From NCBI RefSeq assembly GCF_963678635.1, contig NC_087070.1:48343467-48407466 (forward strand): a stretch of 64,000 nucleotides of DNA, read 5' to 3'. The notes below the pieces were generated by a model, which saw only the letters and a list, made by a program, of their open reading frames with translations, searched no databases and was not told where the DNA came from. Shown piece by piece: positions 30,098 to 42,530 of the stretch. The DNA comes from Symsagittifera roscoffensis (taxonomy: Eukaryota > Xenacoelomorpha > Acoela > Convolutidae). The position numbers were made by a program, and so were the translations under genes. The first letter of the stretch is position 1. Each line of letters starts with the position of its first letter.

Positions 30098-30478
30098 ACA
30101 TAGGGATCATTAAGTATAAAAATTATACATTGGGATCATTAGGTATAAATATTATACATTGGGATCATTAGGTATAAATATTTTACATAGGGATCATTAG
30201 GTATAAATATTTTACACAGGGATCATTAGGTATAAATATTTACATAGGGATCATTAGGGATAAATATTTTACATAGGGATCATTAGGGATAAAAATTATA
30301 CATTGGGATCATTAGGTATAAATATTTTACATGGGGATCATTAGGTATAAATATTTTACATAGGGATCATTAGGTATAAATATTTACATAGGGATCATTA
30401 GGAATCTATACCCAATGATCCCTGTAGGGATCACCCCCCCCCCCCCCCCCGATCCCAGTGTCGTATATCTATACTACT
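30098..30478. repeat. Polinton right terminal inverted repeat (381 bp)
   Basis: About eleven ~30-bp units with core GGGATCATTAGGTATAAATA, then hairpin TGATCCCTGTAGGGATCA, poly-C run, and terminal block ending CGTATATCTATACTACT. Reverse complement of 11324-11646 with two extra internal units. Confidence 0.95.
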
Positions 30479-30484
30479 CACTTG
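30479..30484. repeat. Polinton target-site duplication, right (CACTTG)
   Basis: Identical to 11318-11323. Confidence 0.96.
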
Positions 30485-30621
30485 TATTATTGTACTATAG
30501 CTACTAAATTTTTAGCTAAGCTTTTTGACAAATACCTTTTGGTGAGCGAAACTAAATGAACATTTGTTAGCCTTAAACTCCGCATTGTGAAGTCAGAAGC
30601 TTAGTTTTACTTATTTGAACT

Positions 30622-32940
30622 TATGAACAGCAGGTCAAAAGTTCTATTTAATTAACTAGGAGTTTTCCTCGAACGATTGACAAGAGTTTTGAAATAACAA
30701 CTAAATTGAAGCTTATGTAGAGCACGTGCACTGCACACAAAAATGCCTGAAAACGTTCAGCTATGCTTACCACATAGTCAAGTCAAGGCGGTTTTTAAGC
30801 TAATGTCATTTTGTTGGCAAAATCGTTAAAATTGAGCAAGCTAATCGTTCAAAAACTAATTCGTTGTTGGACCGAAAATTTATGCGTGCAATTCAGTGAT
30901 AAACTGAAACCCGACGTCAAAATAATCAGGCTTAGGATAATTCATGTCGTTTAACACAATTGAATGAACTAAATATTTGGAGTCAAAGCCAGAAACTTGG
31001 AATTAAATATATTTTGGAATAACTGTTTTTACAGTATTCATGGCCATGGTCCAGCCAAAATTTTGTCACAACATTTTCTTGACTTCCCGAAAACCAAACT
31101 TGCAAAAAATTATTTAAGCGTAGCCATGTCACTTTCAGACGTCGGCTCAACACCCTTTTTAGGCATCGGCTCAAAAGGGTTCCCGGTGTCTGAGAGACTT
31201 GGGATTTCGACTTTTGACAACTATACACAACTCTAAGATACCCTATTGGAAAAAAACCCGACAAATCGGTCTAAGAAAGTTGGCATTGGCAAAAGTCACT
31301 TTTTGGTCGATTTAGAAAAAGCAAAAAAAAAAACGTCAAAAAAATTAGAACTGGGTTTTATTTTCGCATTTTTGGAAAGCCCTGCTTATATACTTTTCGA
31401 CTATTTATTGATGGTTGAGTTGAAATAAATTTCAAAACTCTCGGTTTAGGGCTAGTGTATTTTTAGGGCAAGGCTAGAAATGTTTAAAAGTCTCATTCTC
31501 ATCAAAAAACTATCAAAATTTTGAAAACTCTACGTTTCTGGTGGTTTCATGAGCTAAATCAACCAACAGGACTATAAAAAATTTGGGGCTAACTTTTGAA
31601 ACCTAAAGAAGAAATGTGTTTTTACAGTGCAGTTACTCTGACAACCCGACCTTGGTCGAGGTGATTTAACATTACAAAAGTTGACAAAATATTTACGAAA
31701 TAAACTGACCCGTATGCCCTATTTTGAGCGAGAATCACAATCTTGCTGTCATTTTTACGGTTAAAAAAAATTTGGGGCTGTTTTCTACAATTTAATGTTT
31801 TATGAAATTAACTTATGAAAGGCAGGTCAAAAGGTCTATTTAATTAACTAGGAGTTTTCCTTGAAGGATTGATAAGAATTTGGCATTAACAACTAAATTG
31901 AAGCTTATGTAGAGTTATGTGAACTGCACACAAAAATGCCTGAAAACGTTTAGCTATGCTTACCACGTAGTCGAGGTGGTTTTTAAGCTACTGTCATTTT
32001 GTTGGCAAAACCGTTGAAATTGAGCAAGCTAATCGGTCAGAAACTGAATCATTGTTGTTGGACCGAAATTTTATGCGTGAAATTCAGTGATAAACTGAAA
32101 CCCAACGTCAAAAAAATCAGGCTAAGGTTATTTAACTTCATTTAACACAATTGAATTAACTAAAAATTTGGAACCATAGCCAGAAATTTGGAACTAACTA
32201 TATTTTGGAATACCTGTTTGTACAGTATTCATGGCCATGGTACAAGCCAAAATTTTGTCACAATATTTTCTTGACTTTCCTAAGCTCAAACTTGCAAAAA
32301 ACTTATTTAAGTGTAGCCATGTCACTTTCAGATGTCGGCTCAGCGCCATTTTTAGGCATCAGCTCAAAAGGGTTCCCGGTGTCTGAGAGACTTGGGATTT
32401 CGACTTTTGAAAATTATACACAACTCCAGGATACCGCATTGGAAAAAAAACCAACAAATCGGTCTAAGAAAGTTGGGATTGGCAGAAGTCACTTTTTGGT
32501 CGACTTAGGATAAGCAAAAAAAAACTTCAAAAAAATTAGAACTGGTCTTTATTTTTACAATTTTTGAAAGCCCTGCTTATGGTTTAGGGATAGTGTTTTT
32601 TTAGGGCAAGGCTCGAAATGTTTAAAAGTCTCATTCTCATCGAATAATGATCAAAATTTCGAAAACTCAACGTTTCTAGTGGCTTCTCGAGCTAAATCAA
32701 CCAACAGGACTATAAAAATCTTTGGGGCTAACTTTTAAAACCTAAAGGAGAAATGTGTATTTATAGTGTAGTTTTTCTGAGAACCCGACTTTGGTCGAAG
32801 TGATTTAACATAGAAAAAGTTGACAAATTGTTTTGTATAAACTGACCCATAGGCCCTATTGTGAGCGAGGATCACAATGATGCTGTCATTTTTTTGGTTA
32901 AAAAAAGTGTTGGGGCTATTTTTTACAATTTAATGTCCTA
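30622..32940. repeat. Two-copy tandem repeat, ~1.19-kb unit
   Basis: Copy 1 starts near 30622 (CAGGTCAAAAGTTCTATTTA) and copy 2 near 31813 (CAGGTCAAAAGGTCTATTTA). Long blocks match in order, such as GGTTCCCGGTGTCTGAGAGA at 31179 and 32372. By eye the copies are 80-90% alike. Open frames in each copy (31000-31236, 32205-32513) share sequence but have no recognisable domain and carry stops, so I call this noncoding repeat. Confidence 0.85.
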
Positions 32941-33179
32941 GCCCTAGGGATGTCATTTTTTGTTCGGGAAAAGGAAATTTAGATTTAGAATTTAGCCTAA
33001 GGTTAATTTAAACGCTGGTTTTTAAAAAAAAAGTTGCACATATTTCACGTCTTCTCATTGGTAGGAGATTCCCAAGAAGCCCTTATTTGCACAAGGCGAT
33101 TGCTAGAACTTGAGAAGTTCAAACTTGAGCCAAGGTGAAGTTTTTGGGGCTGGGTCCTTTTCAGCTCACTTTTGAATTT

Positions 33180-34260
33180 CTCATTGACATATAATTGACA
33201 TATTTATTCTTTGACAAATAATAATGAAATTGTGCATGTGAACTCTCCGTATGTTGTATTTTATACCGTGATAGAAAAAAAATTGAAATTTTTTTGAGTC
33301 ATTTTACGATCTTCAAAATTTCAAAACGGATACAATCTAACATGCGTTCAATGAGATGAAAATTCACTGACCTATTTGATCTGGGCGTGAAACCACTTGC
33401 ACTAGTCCTCTTATACACTTTAAAAAAGGTATCAGTTTTTCGGGCTAAGGATTTTTTGTGGCCCAATTTTGGTTTCCTCATCAACCACTAGACATTTGAA
33501 AATACAAGCGTGCTGGTATTTCCTCCAGAGTGATTATAATACATACTGAAGGTAAAAATTTTGATAAAACTTTTTTGTCGTTTTATCATCTACAATTTTC
33601 TCTTGAATTTTTGATAGATTTGATTATGTCGTTCATCGAGATGAAACTTCACTGACGGCATTTTTCAAGTTATGAAACCATGATAAAAGAACTGTTTTGT
33701 GTTGGATACACTTTGAAAAACTGTCAGTTCTAGCCGTTGAACCGTTTGTGGATAAGTTAAAATAGATGAAGTTTGAAAAAAATTTCAATTTTTTTTCAAA
33801 TCAACTTTTGGCTAGGAATCAGCTTTTGGCAAGCTGAAAAGTTTTCGTTTTCTAATTTTCTGATTTCACTGTATAGTAGTTACAAAGAGTTTTCCTACGA
33901 GGTCTATTTTGCTATAATGCAATTGATACAACTTAAGAAAATCGAAGCTGAGAAGTGTTTTTGGTGTAATGGCTTTTTTGTCTCAATTTTGTTTTTCGCA
34001 TCAACCATTAGATATATTTTGTTGAAATTATGCGTGTAGACTCTCCATAGTGTCTAAGAGACATGCTGAAAGTAAAGTTTAAGATGAAAAAAGGATTTGG
34101 GTCTTCTTACCCTATTCAATTTTCTAAAGAAGTTAGTATCGAATGTGTCGACCAATGAGATGAAATTTCACTGACGGCATTAATCTGGTTATTAAACTAG
34201 TTATTATGAGCAGTATTTGTGCCTTTCGTATTTAAGAAAACTCTCAGGTAACAGTTGAGC
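33180..34260. repeat. Diverged tandem repeats, ~270-bp spacing
   Basis: The phrase GAGATGAAA.TTCACTGAC recurs near 33352, 33637 and 34157, with neighbouring blocks such as CTCATCAACCA and CGCATCAACCA in the same order. At least three worn units. No coding signal. Confidence 0.6.
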
Positions 34261-34439
34261 TGGAAAACCGTTTGTGGCTAAATCAATTGATGTGAGGTTT
34301 GGTAAAAATTCTCAAACGTTTGAAAAATCTAATTCTTAAATGGATTTTTCAGCTCCTCAAATTTTACCCCTGCTGAAGACATTTAGAAAAGTTTTCATTT
34401 GGGCAGCTAGAGATTATTTTGGGGTAATTTTTGATTTGC

Positions 34440-35160
34440 TGATGATGAAAAGTTTTTTCAGTTTTAGGTTTGGGTGGTCAAATATTCCTTCTTTGCTTAT
34501 CACTAAAACTTTCAGGCAGTTCACATCTTGAAAGAAAGTTGAACTGTAACATAATGTTTTATTTCATTATCATATCGAATTTTTATTTTTTTGGATACTT
34601 TTGGGGCTAGGGGTCTTTTTTGGGGATTGGGTTTATTTTTTCTTCATTTTTCAACTTCCAGTCAAATTGTTTGTTGATAATGCTACAAACTCTAGTTTTT
34701 TGTGTTTATTCAATGAAGTAACAAGTTTGATGTTGTTTTTTGGTGTTTAAGGGACCTACTAATCGTTTTCAGTTGAGTTTCAGCTAGTTTCCAAAAAAAA
34801 GTGTTGTGAATTTGAAGGATTTTTTTCTAGTTTTTGGGTGGGGCCTCAAATATTCGTTTTTTGTTTATCACCTAATTTTTCAGCCAATACAGATCTCAAA
34901 ACATTATGTTTGGTTTCAGTTTGGTATCGATTTTTTGTATTTTTTTGTTGATTTTGTGTTTAGGGGTCTTTTTTTGGGTGTTGCCCTCTTCTTGAGCGAT
35001 TTTCCCTTGGTTTCCAACTTAGTCAAATTGCTTGTTGAAAATGCAGTAAACTCTAGTTTTTGTGTTTATTGAATAACGTAGCCATCTCATTGTTGTTTTT
35101 TGGTGTTTTTGGGGTTTTAGTCAAACTTTTTAGACGAATTTCAGCTAGCTTCTAAAAAAG
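34440..35160. repeat. Two-copy tandem repeat, ~365-bp unit
   Basis: TTTGGGTGG...CAAATATTC, TAGGGGTCTTTTTT, AAACTCTAGTTTT.TGTGTTTATT and TTGTTTTTTGGTGTTT appear in the same order in both units (first unit from about 34465, second from about 34834). Confidence 0.7.
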
Positions 35161-38120
35161 TAGAACCTTGTCACTTTTTGGCGTTTATCCCAACTCTCAA
35201 TAGTCTACATGCACCAAATTTTTATAATTTTAACTTTTTTTAGGTCAAGATAAGCTAATATTGTCTGTTAAATTCGATTATCTAGGATTGTTTTGTTGAA
35301 AAAATTGAAAGTCGTGCTTATTAATGAAATTTACAAATTGTTTTCAAACTTACCTTTTTATTCTGCTTGATGCAGTTACTACGTAAGTTGCATAAACTCT
35401 TACTTTTCACTTGAAATTTTATTAATAAGTTGTTTTTCTGTTTTTTTTTTTCGTTTTGACATTTGACCTTCTATTTTATTGTTTTTTACCTTTGCCATGT
35501 GTAAAAATTGCCACTAACTCACTTTCACTAATGTCATTTGCCCAACCCCCTTCACGTTCAAGTAGAGGGGATTCGTGGTTGAACGGGGGCATTTAATGGC
35601 AGACTGGGTGAGGAAATTGTTGAACGGAGGGGGAGGGGGGAGACTCAACGTAAATGTCACAACGTGTTTTAACAACCCGCCTTCCTTAGTTTACTCCAGC
35701 ATCTCCCAGTTACTAAACCAAGGTGGGGGAGGATTAAGAACGTGAGGTGAGGTGATTGAAAACATAGAGGGTGATTGAACTGGGAGTGATAAGAAGTGGA
35801 TTTTACATTGAGTAACCCCACTTTCATTGTACAAAACTTGACGGGAAGGAGGGGGGTATTGGCAAGCTGTAAACTGAAAAGAAGGGGGTTGGGTTTGGTG
35901 GTAAACATTTGTAAGATGGATTATAATGGATTCTTATTTCAAAAATAATTGATTATAATGGATTATGTTGACAAAAATAACCGATTCCAGTGCCGAAAAT
36001 AATGGATATGAATCGATTATAATTATTTATCATGGAGTAGTTTTTTTCAAGAAAAATTGATTATAACGGCAATTTAACCAATTTCGTGGATTGAATTTTA
36101 CATCTAGTGGATTATATTATAAAATTTCAGTCAAGAAACTTCTATTTAATCGATTAAAACCGTGGGCTTTCGGTACGGGTTCTTTCATTTGATTATAAGA
36201 CTCAATATCAAATTTTTTTGTAAATCTGAATTGTTTTTCAATTTTCAAAGGTTTTCATGAAACGACCATGCTAAAGCATGGAGGTAAAAAAAAGCTGATT
36301 AGAGCATTTCTACTAGTCATGGTGATAAAACAACGCCTCGCTTTGTTCTTCATCTTGGCTTAAATCGATAAAGATCGATTTAAAGTAATTTTAGTAAATT
36401 TAACAAATTTTTGGTAAATTTCACTTTGATTGAAATTGATTTTAAAGTTTTTTGTTAACAAGTCTGTAAAAAATATAAGAACAAGGTTTGCTTGATTGAT
36501 TTGATTTCAAAATGATTTGAGTGAATTTCAAATCCATATTTTAAAACTTCAAAGAGCAATTGTTTACAAAAACTTGAGACAATTGTTCTATTTCGACATA
36601 GATTCATATCTCAAATCTTGCGCTTCAAACATGTTTTCAATCTCTATTTTTGTTGGTTAATATCCTGATGTCAGTTAGGAGAATAATTTTGTTTGAAAGA
36701 GAAACTTGAGAAACTTTGTATTCGGGTGTATTTGATTTTTTTCTTTTTTTATTCTTTTTGTTTTTCTTGCGAAATCAGGTACCACAAGTAGCGATTGGAA
36801 TGGGCTGAGTGTAGTATCATACTAAATACCTTTCAGTCGTAATTTGAACGACCTATAAAAAAACTTGAAAAAAATTTCCTTGTGTCAAAAAAACCGGTTT
36901 GAAAACTTTGATTTTCATTAGGGTATTTAGTTTTAGTTTAGGCCAAAAAAACTTATGTTTACTTGAGTTTTTGGCGCCATTTTCGGAATCAAAAACTTCA
37001 AAAATTCAAAATTTTTCTGCAAAAAAATTGGAAAAAATGTCTGAAAATTTTTTGATTGGTTTCTTACAATTTTTTTGTTTTTAACCATTTTTCTATAAAA
37101 ACTGTTTTCCAATTGGCCTATTTGACATGACTGCCGCATTTGACTTATTTCAATTTTTTTGCTCAGATTTTTCTATCACACCACACAGAAAAAACGACAC
37201 TAATTTGAAAAAAAAAAGTATTTTTTAAGACTATGTTTGTAGCATTCATTGTTACTTGCACAGTTACCGCCTATCCTTGTTAGTTTTTTTGCTTTTCTTA
37301 GTAAATATTTAAAAAAAAAACAAAATTGATGTTTTACAACAGGAGCTGATATGCTTGACCGACTTAGAGTTTGCCAAAAATGGTCGAAAAAGGTCAACTA
37401 TGCGGGTGAAAAAATCTTGCCGTTCGAGTTAGCTCGACTGTTTTCAACTATCATTTGCTATGAAATAATTGTAGTTTAAATTACAGTAAGCATTGTTTTA
37501 TTTATTGCCTTTTATGTTTACTTGAGTTGTTTCAGCTTGTTTTTTAAATAAGAACGGTATTATAAAGGCAGTTTTCGATCGAAATTAGGCAGTTTTTGAG
37601 CTATAGTTCAATTCTTTTTTTAACAATTGAATAAAGCCTGTTTCAATGAAACCTCGATTCAGTCTGATCAAGAACTTACTTCGACCGAGCTTACGATGGA
37701 AGAAAAACTGACATCATTCGAATAATTCAAGCGCTTCGCCCTAGAATTGGGTGGGGGGGGGGGCTTTTTTACGGAAATAGCCCCGCCTCCGTCATTTTAA
37801 CTCTTCACAAAGTTCACTTATGAGTTTGAAGAAAACATTTGAACATCTGAAATAAATTTAATCGCCCAATTGAAAAAGAACGAATGATAGAAAATTAAAC
37901 TAAAAAAAAATATATCAATGTTTTCTACTTACGCTGGTCTAAACAGTTTCAAAATTTTGAAAACTTTGACAGCTGAATTACTATTTCATTCAAATAGAAC
38001 TAATTTTTGCTGGGTTCGAAAAAGTGTAGGCACAGAAGATGCTTCAGCAACTTTTTTGCACTGTCCTAACGGATTTACGATAACGATCACTCTCATTTTA
38101 GTTTAGTGTTCAGTTTTTGT
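35161..38120. other. AT-rich intergenic sequence, nothing identified
   Basis: Short GATTATAATGGA-type repeats occur at 35920-36130. There is a G-rich stretch at 35540-35900 and a G-run at 37750. No gene, RNA or mobile-element signature that I can support. Confidence 0.4.
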
Positions 38121-39087
38121 TTCGACTTTCGAAGAAAACAGAATATTTAAGCTCGGTGTGGTTTTTTTATTCAGTCAATTTTCGCCTCAAAATAATAGAT
38201 TTCGACAAAAAATATTTAAACCCCATTGAAGATATCGACTCCTTGAGTTCAAATGTAAAAAGATATTTTACCTCTGATTATTTTTGTAAAGTTCTGGGGG
38301 TTTGAAAATTGCCAAATTGGCTATGTTCTGGACTGAACTATGCGCGCTTTGAGGATTTTAATCATATTGCTGAGAGCGTAACGCAAATTATTTATGCGTG
38401 GCGAGTTATCTCGCACAACAAAACCGTTTCTAATTGAATAGAGGTTAGCTAACCAGATTGGTCGTATACATTTCACACTTTGAGACTCTACAAAATTTAT
38501 AGATTTTCAATATTTTTTTTCCTGAAAACTTTTCGATATGAATTAAGGGGCAGTCGGAACTTTCAGGGCTTTGCCTGATACTCGAGCAGTCTTGTTTTGT
38601 TTCAAAAACTATAACTATCAGGTTTGAATCCAAATAAGACTGCTCGTATATCAGGGCAAAGCCCTGAATGTTGCGACTGTCCCTTAATTAGGTTTTGGGA
38701 AAAGCAAATTTTGAAAACCTACAATATCAAAGTGTAAAAATTTGAGTCGTACGAAATTAAAACAATTTGGAACGATTTTGTTGAGCGGGATAATTGTTCA
38801 CGCATAAGTAATTCGCGTTACGCTCTCAGCTTTATAAATAATCTCTTCAAAGCGCGCATAATGTAGTCCAGAACATGGCCAATTTGTCAATTTATCATTT
38901 TTCAAACCCCCAGAACTTTGAAGAAAATAATCGGGGTCAAAATATCTTTTTGAATTTGAACTTAGGAGTTCTATATCTTCAATGGGGTATAAATTTTTTT
39001 GCTGAAAACTGTTATTTCGATCGGCGAAAATTGACTGAATAAAAAAACCACTCCGAGCATAAATATTCCGTTTTCTTCGAAGTCGGA
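38121..39087. repeat. Large imperfect inverted repeat (foldback element)
   Basis: The ~470-bp left arm starts CGACTTTCGAAGAAAACAGA and the right arm ends with its inverted match TTTTCTTCGAAGTCG. Inner landmarks are also mirrored: AAGTTCTGGGGGTTTG against CAAACCCCCAGAACTT, GCGCGCTTTGA against TCAAAGCGCGC, GAGAGCGTAACGC against GCGTTACGCTCTC, and AGGGCTTTGCCTGAT against ATCAGGGCAAAGCCCT at the centre. No clear flanking duplication and no coding frame. Confidence 0.88.
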
Positions 39088-39131
39088 ATATTTATTGTTA
39101 TCATTCCATTTTCAGATTAAAATGAAGAGAA

Positions 39132-39911
39132 TTACTTTCTGGATTGTCTCGAGTTATTTTTATAAATTTGATTTTTGTGTCGCTCAAAAGTTTCAAAGCA
39201 GTTTAAAACATAAATTGACATAAGGTCGCCGAATGGATTACCTAAACCATTAATGGTCAAATCATTGATGGTAAATTCATTAACGTATTTGCTTCTTGCT
39301 TCAAATTTCAACTCTCTCAATCTAAAATTGCCTTCACTTGGCCATACGGATGCAAAAAGAAAAATTCTTTCGACTTTATTCAACTAACATTGATACTATC
39401 CAAAAAGAGAATTTGAAAAGCAGTTCAAAAATCACTCGTTTTGGAAAATTTTTTCACAAGAGGCTCATTTCGGAAAGATAGGCTACCTTCCTTGCTAGAT
39501 TAATTTTCTGGTGAAAACCAAATATCGTTCAAAATTTTGTTAGTTTGCAGTTTTGATTCATTTGCTAAAACTTCTAAATAGATTAAAACAATCAAAAAAC
39601 TTTTTTTTTCACATAAAGAAGAAATTTTCGACACTTACCTGTGAAACTTCTGCCAGGAAAGACGTGCTCTGCTTGTTTAGTGTCCGGGGTCCTTTTTCAT
39701 TTCCTTTATTAGTAGTCATTTCAGCTAAGTTGATGTTGCCGTTGCTCTTTTCGTCACCAGCTGTTGGATGAACGATGTTCATCTTGACGGAGTTGCCATC
39801 GTCACTTTCATGCGAAAAAGTTGTAATCGTATCTTGTTTTTTATTATTGTCTTTATTAACGAGATTGAAATCTGCTTTTTGGTGGTTATTCAAACAGTAC
39901 TTTTGCTTCAT
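39132..39911 (-). CDS. Candidate two-exon host gene, product unknown
   Basis: Exon 1 (39911-39639) starts with ATG and codes for 91 residues, mostly polar (Asn-, Lys-, Asp-rich), ending EVSQ at a perfect donor CAG/GTAAGT. A 255-bp intron ends at ATGTTAG (AG at 39385-39384). Exon 2 (39383-39132) continues in phase for 83 residues, including FASVWPSEGNFRLREL and FTINDLTINGLGNPFGD, and then stops. I recognise no domain. The exact donor and matching phase are the evidence; the acceptor has only a moderate pyrimidine tract. A first-exon-only gene with other downstream exons is possible. Confidence 0.4.
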
Positions 39912-41035
39912 TTTAGTAAGAATCTTCGTATGTATTTTGTATGAGCGAGTGAAAATTCTAATTGCGTTTCACAGTTTGCAGCTGCGGCTTATGATAGTAG
40001 TTTATTTTTGTTTAACATTCAAAAAAAGCAGGTCTTCGAATATTAACAAAAGCCACAAAGTACTGAAAAGTTTTTTAAAGAGCTCTTAAACTCCATTTTT
40101 AATGCTGATTGAGGCAACACAATTGCCATCTCAAAAACCCACAATTCTCTCCTTCTCAAAAAATAGCACATCCAACTAAAAAATTTAACGTTGAGTTATT
40201 CGTATAATTACTAAGGGCAGGGCCAGGGTTGGGTTATTTTTGATAATCACAAACGGATGTACTAACCTTTTCACCCCCAATTTTTTGAGAACATCTTTTT
40301 CCTTATTTAATAGTTAAAAAATTTCACGATCTTTTTTTTATTAACCCAAGTAAAAAGGTGTTAAGGATCAAAAAAATTGAGAAGGCTGTTGCATAGGGTA
40401 GCCAGAAATTTGGATAGTTACAGCGCAAAACTTATGCAAATTGGACCAGAACTTTACATTATTAAAATTCAGGAATCATTGCGCCCTGAAAAAAAAACAA
40501 CAGGTAATGTGACTGGCTGAGATTGAGCAACAGCTTGAGACCAACAGAAAAGGAGACTGGGGGTTTTGAGCTTGGATGAATCCAGATAGTGAAATCAATT
40601 TATCGTTGAAAAGAATAGAACGCATTGGTTGTCGGTGTCAAATGGTGCAGCAGAAAGAAAGCTTAGCCAGGAAGAGTAGAGTTTATATTCGCAAGCTAGT
40701 CTTAGTTCCCATATGTCAGTTTGAACTTCAATTGGATCATAGCGGCTTTGACCTACATCAGGAAAATAAGAAAATAATGAAAGAAAACACACTAAACTAA
40801 AACATTTATCATGCGAAATTGAAAATGTCCCAAATGTGTAGTGAAATTAATTGATAATGACAACACTACCAATGATTACAGAGGTTAATTTTTTTATAAA
40901 AAACTAAAACTCTTGTTAAGAATAAAACACTTTTTAGGGGAACATATATTTTTCGCGGTAAGAAACAATTGATGTAGGTACAAAATCAGACAGGTAGAGA
41001 AAGCAAGACAGAGAGAAAAAAAGAGTGAATGAAAA
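39912..41035. other. Intergenic, nothing identified
   Basis: AT-rich. It would include the promoter of the candidate gene at 39132-39911. No other feature supported. Confidence 0.35.
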
Positions 41036-41877
41036 CCAATTTCAAATCCTGATATCTGGAAAAACACTTGATGAGGCTGATGCGACTATAAGTGTCAATT
41101 TACTTTAAAAACAAATCCAAAACAATCGAATAACTTGGAGTTTTTCTTTGATACTGCTGTTTCCAGATCCGAAGCAGTTCTTATCTCTTAAATGACTTTT
41201 AGTTTCACTTAACTCTTGTTCTACAATGTTCAATTTTTTTAAAGCAACTAAGTTGTGAAAAAAAAACAATTGGAAAATATTGATGCATCGGAAAAAAAAG
41301 ATTTGGCTAACTACTGAAAGGCAGAACTACTGAAAGCGAAAACATTTTATGCTAATTTTGGAAGATTCCTGTTGTGTTAGAAATATGCTCAAAATTTAAT
41401 CTGGAAAAGTTTAATAGTGGCAGCGTTTAAATAAAAGTCGTAAAACTTGCTGTATTTGCTATTTTGAGAAACGTTGAAAACGTTCTGTTGATGTGCGATG
41501 ACTCATGCAAAAAAGATAAATGATAAAGGCGTTAGTAAACTAGCGACAGCAGAAAGACGCAAGTGCTTGGTTGTTATCTCTGTTAAGCCTATATCTTCCT
41601 AACAAAGACAATGGGAACAAAATTTTGATTTGACAACATCTCTCATATTACAAATCAAATAACCCCGTGAAATTCAGCAGCTATATCATCATGGGAAGCA
41701 AAATAGTGTAACAATTTTATACGAAATTCGCATGAAAAGACTCTAAAGGACATCTTCGTACACCTACTAATACAATTAGATCACCTAACATCAAACTGTC
41801 TAAGATTATGAAAAGTGCTCAACTATAAAACTCTCTAGGCCATCAATTCTCTGTTTACCATTTAAAAAGACGGACGC

Positions 41878-42530
41878 GAATCCATCAAAAATAAACATGA
41901 GAAAAGCATCTATTCTGCAGGGCATGGTACAATTGAAATCAAATCAACTGAGGAGCTTTATCAGTTAAAAATCAAAAGTTCAGGGCAGGTCAGTCGTTTG
42001 CAAACACGCCTGATTAATGCAACCAACGGCATTGTGCCCGCTATTAACTCAATTGTTAGTAACTCAAATCAACTCGAAAAAACAATAAAAACATCAAACA
42101 ATCCAAAAAAAAAGAATCTAAAAACACATGCTGTTCTAATAAGCACACAAACATTTTGCTTCAAGTATTTGACAGTAGAAAAATGGCAGCGCAGCTAAAA
42201 TTGCTTAACCCAGTTTCATTCTTATTTTGAAAGCTCTAAGACTTGACAAACACCAGTACTGTCGACACATTAAACTCAAAAAAAAACCGCTTCACAAAAA
42301 TAACCCAAAAACACTGAACAAAATAGAAGTTCAATTTTTATTTTCATTCAAAATGCAAGAAATGGTAATATTTTTTGACCGGCCCATTCTCCACTTTGGT
42401 GATTTTGTGAATATAGCAAAACTGACATTCCTTTTGAAAAAAATTACAAGAAGCCATCCACTGACAAAAAGATCCGTAACCTATATTGTTTTCGACGCCA
42501 ATAAAAAAAGGAGAACGTAAGTTTTCTGAG
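41878..42530 (+). pseudogene. Polinton integrase remnant (copy A)
   Basis: The start, SIYSAGHGTIEIKSTEELYQL, resembles the N-terminal region of Polinton integrases. The end, read with a frame change, gives SKTDIPFEKNYKKPSTDKK, which aligns with AKTDLPFRKGYKQIFTDE of the intact integrase; just before it, in the other frame, is RPILHFGDFVNIAK against KPKFYVGDYVRIAK. The catalytic core is missing or unreadable, so it is a deleted, frameshifted relic. Confidence 0.6.

Larger units (their letters stand above)
11324..30478. mobile_element. Complete Polinton/Maverick element, 19,155 bp
   Basis: Terminal inverted repeats start AGTAGTATAGATATACG and end with its reverse complement. A 6-bp duplication flanks them. 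The interior carries the full Polinton set: protein-primed DNA polymerase B, retrovirus-type integrase, packaging ATPase, adenain-like protease, major and minor capsid proteins, a basic core-like protein and conserved small proteins. The pPolB side is transcribed leftward and the capsid/integrase array rightward, with a divergent promoter region near 19476-19958. All late-type genes are open from start to stop; only pPolB has an in-frame stop. Near identity with the copy at 1-2073 points to recent activity. Confidence 0.97.

Noticed and set aside
40576-40800. Short open frame MNPDSEINLSLKRIERIGC
   Set aside because: 74 codons without a motif, and an overlapping opposite-strand frame of similar length; coding not supported.
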